Shown here: in pieces, positions 10,929-23,462 of the stretch
Numbering within the stretch: position 1 is the first letter of the stretch
Layout of the letters: each line of letters starts with the position of its first letter
NCBI GenBank assembly: GCA_030762895.1
Contig: CM061062.1
Location: 1,263,001 to 1,327,000, forward strand
Source: Sophora flavescens
Lineage: Eukaryota > Streptophyta > Magnoliopsida > Fabales > Fabaceae
Direction: 5' to 3'
Length of the DNA stretch: 64,000 nucleotides
The notes under the pieces: generated by a model
What the model saw: only the letters and a program-made list of their open reading frames with translations
What the model was told of the DNA's origin: nothing
Database searches by the model: none
Translations under genes and position numbers: made by a program

Positions 10929-12477
10929 CTTACCATTTGACCCAGGAGGAAGTGAGCTCATCATATCACTTAAAGAAGTCAATGAAATCTCATCACACTT
11001 GCTTCTTCCATCTCCACTCCACAAGTCATGGGATCCGGGAGGAAGGTCTTACATCTTGGGCACCTCTTGGTCTTTTTACCACAGGCTATGGGATCCGGCT
11101 GGAAGCGTCTTCAATGAGTTTTTCTAAACCCTTCTCTTTTTAATTATTTTGCTTTTCTTTACTTGAGTCATATGTATGTGAGTCTTCTGTCGGTGAGCTT
11201 GAATGGATTTTATTAAATTTAGCATAAATGGATTGCATGATAAATATTGATTTTTGATTATTTCCCCTAATGATTTGAAAATTGAAAATTGATCACCATG
11301 TGAAAAATTGAAAATTGAACTTTGAGAAATTTTATTGTGATTGTATAATTTATGATAAGTTTGGGGTGAAGGGATGCACACATTAGGGATTGTATCTCGA
11401 TCAAACAATTTACGAAAAATGTCCAGGTGAGGAATTTGAGCCTCCAACAATGTTTTTGAATTGTGTGAATCACTTTTAAGTTACACTTTCCCAGATTTGC
11501 TTGAATTTCTTCATGGTTTGCATGTTTATATGTTTGCATCAAATGATTTAGGCAATTTTCTTTGAAATAGCTACTTGAACTAAAAAGGACCATCCCTAAT
11601 GCATGTTTCCTAGTTAGCCACATTGAGCCTAATAGCCTATTGTTTCTTGATGACCTTATGTTATAAGCCAAAGTCTGGAAAAACCATGTTAACCCGATCT
11701 TAGGATTTATGAGAGCATGGATGCTTAGCAAGACGATGGTTGAAGGAAACTAAGTTTGGGGTGGCTACAAAGGTTCGATATGTTATTTTGGGTTGAGAAA
11801 AAGAAAAAAATATAGGTTGAAGCCAAAGGCAAAAGGAAAAAAGAAAAAGAAGAAAAATAAAAAATTCCAAAAAAGGGCAAAATAAAAGGGTGTCAAAGGA
11901 AATAGGTTGTAGCCACTCAAAGCGTCAAAAATAAAAATGGAAAAAGGAATTAGAGTGAAAATAATAGTGTAAAAAGTTTCATGCTCTCTTAATTCCTAAG
12001 GATGTAAAGCCTAGCGCCTTTGTATATCCTACCTTTAGCCAGACTACATTACAACCTATGAAAGGCCTTTTGATAATGCATGCATGTTTTCGCGGGAACT
12101 TTGTTTGAGATGAAAATCAAATTCAAGGAAAGTGCTCTTGAAATGTGAAATTGAGTGAAAGTTGATAGCCTAGAATATTGAGCGAATGAGTGAATTATTA
12201 AATGCCCTTGTGAGGAAGGCAAATGTTTGAAATTTGTGATCTCATTTTTGTGTGTAACTCGAACCCTTTGCTTAGATTAATAATTGCATGAATGATAAAA
12301 TTCTCAATTGTTTAAAGTAAATGAATGTGGGCATTACATTGATGTAAAGGGGGGAACATTGAAGAAAAATTGAATTGATAAAATTGCATGAAATTTGTGT
12401 GAGATTAACTGAGTCCATTGAGCTTACCCAATTCTGAGTCTTTTTGAGTTTTAGTTTGCTTGAGGACAAGCAAAGTT
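10929..12477 (+). other. Non-coding internal region of element X
   Basis: This is long AT-rich sequence with no supportable frame on either strand; the minus-strand frames at 11124-11731 and 12272-12511 look accidental. It includes a strongly A/G-rich segment around 11785-11960. It lies between the ORF and the polypurine tract, as in large retrotransposon derivatives. Confidence 0.55.
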
Positions 12478-12489
12478 TAAGTTTGGGGT
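12478..12489 (+). promoter_or_regulatory. Polypurine-type tract of element X
   Basis: The preceding GAGGACAAGCAAAG, then TTAAGTTTGGGG, lies directly before the 3' LTR start. This is the usual context at the 3' end of Athila-type elements. Confidence 0.65.
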
Positions 12490-14111
12490 ATATAATCCAC
12501 TGTCTTATCATGTTTTATCTATTATTTTAGAGCGGATTTCATCAATTAAATTTTGTTGAATGCTTGATTTAGCCCAAATTAGACTTTGTTTTCCTATTTT
12601 AGTTATTTTGAGTCAATGTGTGCATTTAATTGATTTTAATTAGAATTTAATTGATTTTCTCAAGATTTTCTTATTTTTATTTTTAGGAAAGGACGGAGAA
12701 GAAGGATTGAAATTAAATTGAAGATTGCCAAGTAAATTGCAAGGGCCCACATGATGGATTTGAATCCAAATCAATTTGGATTTGGATTATTATCATTAAA
12801 AGATAATTCAATTGGCATTGATATAAAGATTGGATCCAAATCAAATTGGATTTGGATAATAATTACCTATCACAACAACAAAGGATATGATAAGATTTGG
12901 CAATTAATTTGGATATATTGATTTGGCAATTAAATATGAAGATTAAAATGCTCATGACCAATTATGTTGGAGTTTGCATGAAGGCGGAGCTTGAAATACA
13001 AGAAAAATGAGCCAAACAGAGCCCATCACGGCCTGGCCGTGATAGGCATCACGGCCAGGATCGAGCAGGGCTGAAAAAGAAAGAAGAACACAAAGTCAGA
13101 ACCTGTCACGGCCATCACGGTCGTGACAAGCCAACCAATGTCATGTTCTCCAGGACAGAATCTGTCACGGCCTGGCCGTGGCAGGCATCCCTGTCATGAC
13201 GCGAAAAATCTGTAAATTTAATTTCTGATTTGATCTGATTTTGTAACAACTTTAATCCCAAGTTACCCAACATTATAAATAGGACTCTAAGGCTCGAAAA
13301 TAGGGATCCATGGGGCTGCTACCTTAGGCAAAAATTAGGATTTCTCTTCTTTTCAATTTTTTTTTCTCTTAGGATTTTTATACTTTTGTTATTCAAGGTT
13401 GCCATGACCATGGCAATGCTTGAGTAGTCTTTTTTAATTTCTAGGAATTGGGGCTATGCCCAAGACTTGTCTTATGTTATGAATTGATGTTTTCCCTTTG
13501 TTAATTCCAATTTGCTTTTGATTTAATTCCTATTGCATGAATTACTTGTGAATTTGGTGCGCACTTATTTGCATTTCATAGATACTCTAAGGACGAACCT
13601 AGCGGTGAACTTAAGTATCGGATCTATAGGGATTGAACTTAGGACTTAAATCACGAGAGTTAGAAGCGGTCCTTCAAGGGTTCATTGAATTGTCATGAAT
13701 CTTAATTGGTTCAATTTAAATACAATTACCACGAGAGTAGTGGTTGGTTTAATTGGGCACGATTCTTGTATCTCGAGAGGGAACATTAACTTATTTAGGA
13801 TAAATTCACCTTCAGAGTAATTTTGATAATTAACAAGAGGGTAGTCAATTTAGTAGCATGAGCGAGTCTTGTTGGTAACCCAATTCCCGGAAATCTCTTT
13901 TTCATATTTAAAATCCCAAAAATATTTGATTTTATTTTATTGTTTATTTTATTTTCTTGAAATCTATTCACACTGATTTCTTAGTCTAAAATAGTTGTTT
14001 AATTTGTGAAGTCGTACTTGGTTTCCCAATCCCTGAGTTCGATACTCGATAATTTACTTGTCGTTTTAATTATTACTTGTTTCGATCTGGTACACTTGCC
14101 GGAGCCTATCA
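12490..14111 (+). repeat. Element X 3' LTR (complete)
   Basis: The LTR is 1,622 bp and ends GGAGCCTATCA before the TTCGT flank. Its first bases read ATATAATCCAC instead of TGATAATCCAC. It contains the palindrome block at about 13022-13200 and TTATAAATAGG near 13272. Confidence 0.85.
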
Positions 14112-14116
14112 TTCGT

Positions 14117-14150
14117 CAGATTTGGACACTACTAAAAAACCGAGTAAACA
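14117..14150 (+). repeat. Tat element 5' LTR, right remnant
   Basis: GATTTGGACACTAC followed by an A-run and CCGAG matches the end of the 3' LTR at 36066-36092. The remnant ends GTAAACA where the 3' LTR ends GTTCCA. It directly precedes the primer-binding site. Confidence 0.85.
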
Positions 14151-14153
14151 ATT

Positions 14154-14171
14154 TGGCACGCCCAGTGGGAC
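14154..14171 (+). promoter_or_regulatory. Primer-binding site of the Tat element
   Basis: TGGCACGCCCAGTGGGAC starts three bases after the LTR end. The leading TGG fits the CCA end of a tRNA. The exact primer tRNA was not identified from memory. Confidence 0.7.
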
Positions 14172-15599
14172 GAGTTTAGAGTAACTCGTACAGTGTCACG
14201 AACTTTGACATACAAATTGATTGTATTCGTCTGAGAAGTGGGAGAGTGATTCAAACATCATCTGTTTCCCAAGACTCTGTGAATATGAGTAGTGCAAACA
14301 ATGCAGGCATAGTGAACAATAACGCCGCTGTGTCAACAATGGATAGTAACCCTGTAACCACTGTTACACCAGTTGACATTATCCCTGCAACCGTAGTTAA
14401 CACTACTAATGCAGGAAATAATAGTACTAATAATTTAATCGCGGGAAGAGGCAGTTCATATGCACAAGTCATCAATAGATTTGACGAAGTTGGTCAGGGA
14501 ACTCTCCCGTTGCCAAATGGATCTCCAGTTATACAACATTTAAATACACAAAGTACTGGATTATCTTCACGAAGCCTTGTGAATTCAAACACAGGGGGAA
14601 CTGTAACAGCCTAATTTTAATTATGTTATTCTACCGGTTAAAATAAAATTAATTATATTTGAATTTGAGAGTTAGAAAGTGCTTTTGATTAAAATAAAAT
14701 CATATTCATAGTCTACTTTATGGTATAGGGTTACATTAAAATTTTCGGTTGAAAATTCAGACGAAAGCCGATCTGCGTTTTCACTGCCGGTACAAGTTTA
14801 CTGTGCAGAAAACCTAATTTTGACCCGTGAACGAGACGGTTAGTGTTTTTAATATGTTTCCTTCAACTTTGGTTATTTTGAAAATTTTTGTTCAAAAATA
14901 GAATTTAATATTTTATTCTGGTGAAAATGTCGGAAGAATCACGATCGGAAAATACAACCGGGTACGACATGGAGCAGATTAGGGAGCACAAAAGAAGTGA
15001 AGTAACTTGATGGGACTTGATGGAAATGGTTTATGACACACTCCAAAAGTGTAATCATCACACTTTTCAAATTATAACATATTATATTCTAAAAACCTAA
15101 TTTTCTCTCTCTTCTCAAACCAAACAAGGCACAAGGTCAAAACTTGCTCTCCAAGCTCATTCCTCTCTCCTCAATTTCGTGCCACTCTCTCCCTTCTCTA
15201 TATATACACCTCTCATTTTCACTTCGTCACCTTCCTTCTTCAAACTCCATTAAACCTTCATCTTCTTCCTTTCTTCTAAAAGTTCAAGTTTTTAAAGCTT
15301 TAGTTTTTATTCGTCTTTTCTACTTAAGTTCTTCATTAAAGTTCTTCCTTACACTAAGGGTAATGCTCTCATATGAATCTTTTTGCAAGTTTCATCTTTT
15401 ATTTCTTAGTTTACTTTATGTGTTCTTTATATGCTTTAAACTTCTAAAATCTCTCTATAATGGTAGAAAACTCCTTTTGAGTTGAAACCACTTTTTATAG
15501 TCTTGTATTAACTTATATTTTCACATACGAAGAGGTTGTTTAAAACAAAAATCTCTAACTATCTCTTCAAATGAAGGTCGAATGCTTGCATTTGTGACC

Positions 15600-16400
15600 T
15601 AGGAAGTTTTTGTTTCAACTTTTGGAATATGATCATGTGTTTGAGTTTCTAACTATCCATTGATCTTACATCTATAAATCTTGGAAGTTTTGATAGCTTG
15701 TTCCTATGATGGCTGAAAATATGAATAAGTAATCCTAGGATATTATGTTTCAACTTTCCAAGTATGTTCATGGATTTAGAACTCTTAATACCTTGTGATT
15801 CTAAACCTAAGAGTTATTGTTAAACAAAGAATATTTTCCTCATCATCCTATGATGGCCGAAACTTAGTGTTTAGGTGCTAGGATGTTTGAGTTTTTATTT
15901 TTTCCAAAATGATCATGGACTTAAGCTCCATAAGATATTTGGATGCTAAGTCTAAGAGATTGGAAAGTTTAAGGATTTCTAACTTGTTTATTCTATGTTA
16001 TTAAAGCTAGGATGTATTACTTTCATTTTTCCAAGATGATCATGGACTTGAACTCCATAAGATATTTGGATACTAAGTCTAAGAGATTGGAAAGTTTAAA
16101 GATTTCTAACCTATAAATCCTATGAAGGCCGAACCTAGAAGGTTAAGGACCTAAGATACTTTGTTCTTATTTTTCCAAAATGATCATGGTTTTGAGCTCC
16201 TTAATACATATGGATGCTAAACCTAAGAGATTGAAAAGTTTAGTGAATACTAGCCTATTTTACTAGCCTTGGCCGAATACCCTAAGTTTATAACTTAGTG
16301 GGATTTTAATTCAACTTTGTTAAATGATCATTGTTTATGAACTCCTAACACTTAAGGATCATAAATCCATGAGTTGTATAATTTTCGAGAATCTCTAACC
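15600..16400 (+). repeat. Degenerate tandem repeat, period about 140 bp, inside the solo LTR
   Basis: Six successive units each carry a GATCATGGA-like core (about 15631, 15766, 15911, 16038, 16182 and 16326). The core is followed by ACTCCATAAG-, CTAAGTCTAAGAGATTGGAA- and AGTTT-like blocks. Spacing varies from about 127 to 145 bp. Confidence 0.7.
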
Positions 16401-17153
16401 CTAAGAACTAGTCTTGGTCGAACATATACCTTGTGGTTTAGTGTTCTTGTTTGATTTTAACTTGTGATTTTGTATTCATAACCTTAGACTTCCATAGCGG
16501 AGAAAACGAGGACGTTCGTGGTATACCTCTTCGAGCATCTAATCTCCTTACCTTCATAGAATGTGGAGTTAATACTTTGTGGTGTGATGACGAGGAGCTT
16601 CGAGTTCGAGAGTTCGGTGATAACCCAGGTGGGGGAAATAACCAACCTATCGTCGGAATGGATAAGTAGTAGATTATATAATAATTATATAGTGCGACCT
16701 AAACCCTACTAGTAGTCGAGTAATCGATAAGACCAAAATCACATTGGAAACCTTTTTTGAAAAACCAATGGCGATTCGGGGATTGTAAGTTTATCGATAT
16801 TAGGTTGATTTTATATTCTTGATGGTTGATTTGAGTTTATTACCTTTATTGAATTGATTTTTGTGCTATGTTGGTGATATTGGAATATTTTGATTGATAT
16901 TGTGTTATGCATGATCTTCCTGGTTTTTATTATTATGCTTAGTGGATTTTAAGCAAAGATATATATGTTGTCTACGAGATGATTGTTTTGGGTGTGAGGA
17001 TAATGATGATTTAGAAGTGCCTAACTTAGATGATGTATGTTAAAGAGGTGTTATGGCATAGAATATGTATCAAGTTCTAATGGAAGGTTAAGGCACTAGG
17101 ATGTTGTTAAATCGGGTTGGTGGGATTCAAGTATAGGTGTTGTTGTCCATGTC

Positions 17154-17322
17154 CGTGTATTGGTAATATAATACACAAGGACAAAAGTGTATTGGTAATA
17201 TAATACGCAAGGACATCTGTGTATTGGTAATATAATACACCGTGTATTGGTAATATAATACATGTAAAACACTTGTGTATTGGTAATATAATACACCGTG
17301 TATTGGTAATATAATACACATA
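17154..17322. repeat. Six copies of a palindromic 20-mer
   Basis: The core GTATTGGTAATATAATAC occurs six times. GTATT and AATAC form inverted arms around GGTAATAT, and each copy could form a short hairpin. Spacers vary from zero to about 20 bases. The array creates three overlapping reverse-strand open frames that are not genes. Confidence 0.85.
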
Positions 17323-20300
17323 AAAATCAAGAGTTCTCGTGAGACCACTTCCACCTTAACGGGAATGGGGGTGGAACACCTTAACGGGAATGGAGGTGTG
17401 CACTAGGTGGAACATCCTAACTGGAATGAGGATGTGCCCCGATGCAGATGAGGGGTGGTGACACGATAATGTAAAGACATGGTGATAGGATTAGAGAGGT
17501 TACGTTAAAATAAATTGTTAGATTACCTGAGAGTAAGAGTAGAGGATGGTATATATTAACTTGAGGATGATTCGTTAGTTATGTGTGTTGTTTGTCTGTG
17601 ATAATTACTGTATAATTTACTATGACTCTTTTCCATTTTTTGATGATAGAACTGTTTCTTATCCCCTGTATATTTCTGTATGTTGTATTTTATCTCCTTG
17701 TGGAATCGTATGAGAAGACCCTGTGGATGAGCGTAACCTGGAGGAGTTGGATGGAACTCCCTACGAACCGGAGGTTGGAGGACGAGCTGTGACCCATGGT
17801 AATTAGGATCTAGTTAGTTATGGCCAGTACGTCTCGTGAGGCATATTTTTATTATGTTTTCCGCTGTTTAACTTTTTGTCTAAGTATATGCCTGTGAGGG
17901 ATCCTACTGATAGGATATCCTCAACAGTGTTTTGTAATATGCATAATATACTTATGTTGTGATATGCCATTCTATATAAAGTTGTATACTTTATAAGTTA
18001 AGTTTTAATTTTTACGTATTTTCACGTTAAGCGTACAATTAAGTAATTAAATAATGAGGATTTAATCTAATGACACAAAGAGGCATAGTGGGGTGTCTCA
18101 GGAACTACGCAACCCCTGCAACAACCTTTGTATGGAATGCCTTGTGGTTCGGTTTCTGTCAACCCAAACAACCCATTTGCATATATACCATATCCAAATA
18201 GAGTAACGACGACCGCCAATACATCTGGACAGGCAGGACCGTCGACGGGGGGGCAAATCCTCGGTCAAGAGAATGGAGTAACAGGGTCAATGGTAGTGAC
18301 CCGTACTCGACAGGATCGTCCGTTAGTGCGGCCCCAAGTATCCTCACTTAGATAACCACCCCCACAAAATGTTGTTGGTTTGTCGGAGGCTACATTGGCT
18401 AATGTTCGACAACAGATAGATTCCAGTAACTTTGAAATAGTGAATACTTTTACCCAACAAATGGGTACAGTGGTTACACCATTAATGCAAAACACAAATG
18501 ATGCATGCCTCACATTGGCAAATGAGATACTAGGTTAAACAGAGCCTTGGGTGTACTAGACCCAGAGGACAACCAAAATGCCAATAGGAATGCAAATAGA
18601 AATGTCAACCAGGGTTAGAATAACCAACCCCAGGTTGAACAACAACAAGTTATCCAACTTGATGGATCATAACAAAACGACGAACAACCACAGCCCCATC
18701 GTCGAACCCCGCTAAGACATGGAAATGTACATGTTCTGTAGCCAGGGGAAGACGAAGACATTTATATAAACCAGGGTGCTTTGGGAGCACTTCGTCAGAA
18801 TATTTTAAATCAGAATGTTAATCAAGTGGTGGAACAAGCATTAAATAGGTTTGGCTTTAACATAGGTTATTCTAACCAGCCATTCTTTGCCTCTGCGTTC
18901 CCTGATTGGGCCCAACAGGCAGAGATGCCTCGAGGGTACAAGATTCCCTAATTTTTAAAATTCTCAGGGGAAAGTTGAGAGTCGACCGTCGAGTACATCG
19001 CTCGATATATGATCGAATTAAGAGACTTGGCCTTGGATGAAGGACTCAAAATGAAGTTTTTTCCTAGTTCCTTAACTAAGAATACTTTTTTTTGGTTTTC
19101 GACATCGAGGCCTAACTTTGTCCATTCATGGATTCAGCTGGAAAGAAGTTTTCATGACCAATTCTTTAGAGGAGACTTGAAAGTTGGTATGACTGATCTT
19201 TTCAACATGAAGAGAATGAACAATGAGGAAGTCGATGACTATCTAGCTAGATTTCGGCAGATGAGAAGTCGATGTTTTACACCGATACCTGAAGTAGAGA
19301 TTGTTAAAATCGCTGCGGGAGGATTAGATTATTATACCAGAAAGAAACTGGTTAACCAACATTTGATTGATCTTTCTCAGTTGGGCGAGAAAGTTCGATA
19401 GATTGAAAACTCAAAACTGAGAAATTGTTCCAGCAAAAGAAATTCCTTAAGAGAGAAAAGATTAATTTCGTCGGATGTAGTGATTCCGACGAGGAGGAAG
19501 TTAATTCTGAGGAATTTGAAGTAGATTTAGTCAAACTTAAAAATGGACCTCCCTAAGTTTGTCAAGCCTTGAGGCCTGTAAGGGCCAAGGAAAGAATCCC
19601 TTTATAAACAAAAAAGTTTATACTTTTGATATGTGTAAGGCTGACCAAATTTTCGACATATTGTTAAAAGACAAACAGTTGAAATTGTCGGATGATCATA
19701 AACTTTTAAAGGCACATGAAATTAAAGACCTAAAATATTGTAAGTTTCAGAATACTTTCGGCCATGTGACTAATGATTGCATGCATTTTAGGGACATCAT
19801 TCAAAGATGATTGACAAAAGGGATACTAAAATTTTCGGATAAGAAGCCTGATATGAAGGTTGATACAGAACCTTTCAGTGCTGAGGTATCAAAGGGTGAC
19901 CACAAGACTCATCTGGGAGTGGGAATGGTCAATATAAAAGCTGGGTAAAAATTCAAAATAAATTTGTCTGACGCATTTCATATTTATCCAAAACCTGGCG
20001 AACAGTTGGCTGAGTTTGCCAGCAGAAAGAAAGAAGAGGGGAGACTGAAAATATGCCCACACTGTGAAATGTTTTATGATGACTTGGTAGCACAAAAGGC
20101 AAAAGCACAAAAGACACCCTCCTACCATCCAATGGAAATGAGTGAGTCTTTCGACAATCAGAGAAGATTTTCTCATTCGAAGATACCTGCAGGTCCGAGT
20201 CATACTAGGCCAAACAATGTATACCGTTGACCGGGGTATTATAATCGGAGAACCAACCGAGGAAATGGAAGGTGGTTTGACGAATCTTCCCATGAGTCTG

Positions 20301-20959
20301 TAAAAAGCAATAAAACTCCAAGAGGACCTACAGTTCGAGCAAGAACTAGGGTACCACCATCTAATGTGATGGTCAACAAATGGGTGAAGAATTCCGCAAC
20401 GGCCGCCTACCCCGAAGTGCGAAGTCAGGGATGGGCCAATAGGAATAGATTTACTGGTAACCCACCATTTTGGAACGAAAATTATCGAAGGGATCATTTG
20501 ACACAAGGTACTAATACGACGGGACTAGGATTGTCTGGGCCGTCGAATCAACCAGAAATGACCAAAAGTCAGAAAAGAAGATTACAGAGGCTTAGGCAAG
20601 CCATCAAAATAAAATGTCGAAGTTAGAAAGCATCCAAATAAAGGAATTGCCTTCCAATGACAAGGGATGCTTAAGGTCAAACTGGTATAAAGGAAGATGT
20701 CAGGCTTCGAAGTGTGGTGGTGAGCCAACATGGTAAAGAGAATTCCGACGAGATGCAAGAGTGTGCTAGACAGGGTAAGTTGCCAATGGCTATCCCTCAA
20801 ACCTATAGAACTCGTGAGCAGAGGTCACCTTCAACTGTATCAACGGGCAATTGGCCGGTATGCTTAGTTGATATAGAGAAACTTGCCTGAATTGAGAAAG
20901 ACAATGAGGCTAGAATAAAAGGAAAAGAGAAACTGGTAGAGTTCAAGCCTGGGTGCAGT

Positions 20960-21813
20960 TTGACAGCGAAGGAACCTTCGTTCGACGAGGTGATTGAGGC
21001 ATTAAACGATCTAAATGATCAGATTAATGCTAATAGTGATACCAAAGTCGACATGGAGGTAGATGATGTCGAAAATGATTTATATGATATTATCAGAGCA
21101 GTTGATAATGCTGGCGCAGGGATAGCTAGACCTTTGTCAGATAGGTCAGGCTTAGATGATGAAAGTGATTTAAGAAGGAATTTTGGAGTACCAGGTCCAT
21201 TCTTGGACGAAGATCCAGATAATGAGATTATATTGGAACCAGGAATGAAAATGAAGATTGGGTCGATTTCAGTTATTCCTGCAGAATTTGAGGGATATCT
21301 GGAAGTGGAGTATTCCGCCATCAACTTAATGCCTAGAGCAATGTTCAAGAAATTGGGGAAAGATGGCTCTGATTTGATTCCAACAGACATGATCATTACT
21401 GATTTTAGTGGCAAGACGAGACATCAGATGGTGTTGCCATGTTGAATATTCAAGTTGGAACTGTAGAGAGAATTACTTTGTTTGTCGTAGTCCCTGCCAA
21501 ATCAAGCTATAATCTACTTTTAGGCAGAGACTGGATTCACGTAGTTGGGGCCATTCCATCTACAGTACATCATAAAGTTATCTTGTGGAATGCACAAGAC
21601 CAAGTGGAAATAGTAGAGGTGGATGATAGCGCTTGCTATGCCCAACAACTCCATGTAGACTTCAAAGTATATGCGCCAAATGTCAAACCCATTACTGCAA
21701 CAGAGGGGGTAATCGACAAGGATGCCTTGGAGGCTTGTTTGTTGAATCAGTTTGGAATCAAAATCAAGAAAGAGGTCGATGAGGTTCAGCCAAGTGTTGA
21801 CCATGAGTCTTGA
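20960..21813 (+). pseudogene. Tat element protease region
   Basis: Two adjoining frames hold a retropepsin-like region. A segment around INLMPRAMFKKLGKD (about 21318-21362) is followed by LLLGRDWIHVVGAIPSTVHH (about 21508-21570). Both match the order in Tat-lineage proteases. The catalytic Asp-Ser/Thr-Gly expected before NLMP is not readable: the sequence there is EYSA. A stop or frame change at 21445 splits the region. The segment would normally cut the gag-pol polyprotein. Confidence 0.7.
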
Positions 21814-22049
21814 ACAACAATTACAGAGGTTGTTGGCTTATTTGGCCGACAAAGAAGTCTACACTTCTGAAGGAGTGTTAGCCGATTGTATCATCGACGA
21901 CGACTCGTTGGGATTCGAAAAAGGGGCCGACGAGAAACAAAGCGCCGAAGTAGAAGATCTTTTGGAGGAAATAAACTTGGGAACTAAGGCTAATAAAAGG
22001 CCTATTTTCATAAGTGCATTTATGTCGAAGGATTACAAAAAGAAACTTG

Positions 22050-22990
22050 TCAGTTTAATAACATAATATAAAGATTGCTTTGCGTGGGACTATGATGAAA
22101 TGCCTGGGCTAAGCAGAGACCTTGTCGAACATAGATTGCCATTGAGGGAGAAATGCAGGCTAGTCAAACAAGCTAGCAGGAGGTTTGCTCCAGAAGTGGT
22201 ACTCAAAATTAAAGAAGAGGTCGAACGATTGCTCAAAGCCAAGTTCATCAGAACCACTAGGTATGTCGAATGAATTTCTAATGTTGTTCCTGTTATTAAG
22301 AAAAATGGCAAGATGAGGGTTTGTATTGATTTTAGAAATTTAAATAATGCTACCCCAAAAGATGAATATCCAATGCCTATAGCCGACATGTTAGTCGACG
22401 CAACATCTAGAAATGAAATCTCAAGTTGTATGGATGGCCCTGCAGGTTATAATCAAATTTTATAGCCGAAGAGGACGTGTCGAAAACTGCTTTCAAATGT
22501 CCAAGTGAAATTAGGACATATGAATAGGTAGTGATGCCTTTCGGTTTAAAGAATCCAGGAGCCACCTATCAAAGAGCAATGAACACTATTTTCCATGATG
22601 TTATTGGAAAGTTTGTAGAGGTGTACATTGATGATGTGGTTGTCAAATCAAAAACAAAATATGACCATTTAGAGCATCTGAAGCAAGGATTTGAGAGGAT
22701 GAGGAGACATAACCTCAAGATGAATCCAGAAAAATGTAGCTTTTGAGTGTCTGTACCAAGTTTTTAGGCTTTCTAGTTCACAAGAAAGGCATTGAAGTAG
22801 ACAAGAACAAGGCCAAGGAAGTCTCGGAAGCTGCAGCGCCGACGAATAAAAAGGAGTTGCAATCTTTCTTGGGAAAAGTAAATTTCCTCAGAAGGTTCAT
22901 ATCCAATTTGTCAGGTAGAACAAGGGTATTTGCACCATTGGTCAAGTTGAAAGCTAAGCAAAACTTCATATGGGAGTCATGTCATCAAGA
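22050..22990 (+). pseudogene. Tat element reverse transcriptase (degraded)
   Basis: Successive frames cover the fingers (MRVCIDFRNLNNATPKDEYP at about 22314-22373), palm (MPFGLKNPGATYQRAM from 22534) and the YIDD catalytic box at 22624-22635. Thumb and connection follow with SFLGKVNFLRRFISNLS. Stops lie at about 22064, 22272, 22464, 22527 and 22744. It would copy element RNA into DNA in the cytoplasmic particle; this copy is inactive. Confidence 0.85.
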
Positions 22991-23060
22991 AGATTTTGAC
23001 CAGATCAAACAATATCTCACAAATCCACCGGTCATGAAGCATGCAGTGTCTCGTTAACCG

Positions 23061-23430
23061 TTGAAGTTGTACATATCAGCGTCGGATGATACTATTGGAT
23101 GTTTGTTAGCCCAGGATGACGAGGGTAATGTCGAAAGGGCAGTTTATTATTTGAGCAGAGTACATAATGACGCTAAAAAGAGATATAGTGTAATAGAGAA
23201 ATTGTTCTTAGCATTGTATTTTTCATGTACAAAGTTGAAGTATTATATGATGCATTGTAATGTATTAGTTAATTCGAAAACTGATGTGATAAAATATATG
23301 TTATCAAAACCTATCCTAAATGGACGGATTGGTAAGTGGACCATTGCATTGTCCGAATTTTCTTTACAGTACGTGCCAGCTAAAGTTGTCAAAGGGCAGA
23401 CAATTGCTGACTTTTTGGTCGAATTTCCAG
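23061..23430 (+). pseudogene. Tat element RNase H, first domain
   Basis: The frame beginning KLYISASDDTIGCLLAQDDE and continuing through YSVIEKLFLAL matches the RNase H that directly follows reverse transcriptase in Ty3/gypsy elements. It is followed in the same frame by a spacer and the second RNase H-like domain. Confidence 0.75.
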
Positions 23431-23462
23431 GACTAGACATACCAAATGTTAATTTGGTAGAT

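Larger units (their letters stand above)
4521..14111 (+). mobile_element. Element X: non-autonomous gypsy-type (Athila-like primer site) LTR element
   Basis: X begins TGATAATCCACCG and ends GGAGCCTATCA. The flanks are TTCAT (4516-4520) and TTCGT (14112-14116), a 5-bp target duplication with one mismatch. Its 5' LTR is split: 4521-5946 plus 9900-9985. The 3' LTR is 12490-14111. Directly after the 5' LTR (9992-10008) is a degenerate copy of the tRNA-Asp-complementary primer site used by Athila-type elements. A 277-codon ORF follows, then about 1.5 kb without coding capacity, then a purine-rich stretch with AAGTTTGGGG before the 3' LTR. No reverse transcriptase, RNase H or integrase is present, so it must have depended on a helper. 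Confidence 0.82.
14602..18100 (+). mobile_element. Chromovirus-type solo LTR (3.5 kb)
   Basis: The segment starts TGTAACAGCC and ends GGGGTGTCTCA, with a perfect target duplication GGAAC (14597-14601 and 18101-18105). No internal region is present, so it is a solo LTR left by recombination between two LTRs. Its 5' part (CAGACGAAAGCCGATCTGCG, CTGCCGGTA, AGAAAACCTAATTT) is related to the sense strand of the Tekay/Del-like LTRs at 40736-50211, so it is a related family. A small frame at 16451-16669 is probably LTR sequence, not a gene. Two internal repeat arrays are listed separately. Confidence 0.85.
14246..20626 (+). pseudogene. Tat element gag (interrupted and decayed)
   Basis: The N-terminal part (14246-14601) is a Ser/Asn/Thr-rich segment and continues after the solo-LTR insertion at 18106. 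The retrotransposon gag domain is clear at about 18935-19400: KIP near the start, then a segment with FFPSSLTKNTFFWF and RSFHDQFFRGD, ending near LIDLSQLGEKVR. A Cys/His segment CKFQNTFGHVTNDC (about 19740-19785) and CPHC (about 20055) match the spacer cysteine motifs of Tat/Ogre gag. Stops at about 18351, 18536, 18949, 19399 and 19808 break the frame. In life it would build the virus-like particle around element RNA. This copy cannot. Confidence 0.8.

Noticed and set aside
11267..11731. 154-codon minus-strand ORF in the tail of element X
   Set aside because: AT-rich, no domain, and located in the non-coding tail typical of such elements.
4521..14111. A single large tandem LTR array made by unequal recombination
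   Set aside because: The flanks and subfamily-specific LTR ends fit one element inserted in another, with separate target duplications.
16451..16669. 72-codon ORF in the solo LTR
   Set aside because: No start context or homologue was recognised. It lies in a region of the LTR related to non-coding sequence of the other chromovirus LTRs.
17096..17354. Three overlapping reverse-strand ORFs with YYITNT repeats
   Set aside because: They are by-products of the palindromic 20-mer array in the solo LTR; the same repeat is open in all three frames.
19889..20506. 205-codon minus-strand ORF
   Set aside because: It is the shadow of the Tat gag region on the plus strand and has no domain of its own.
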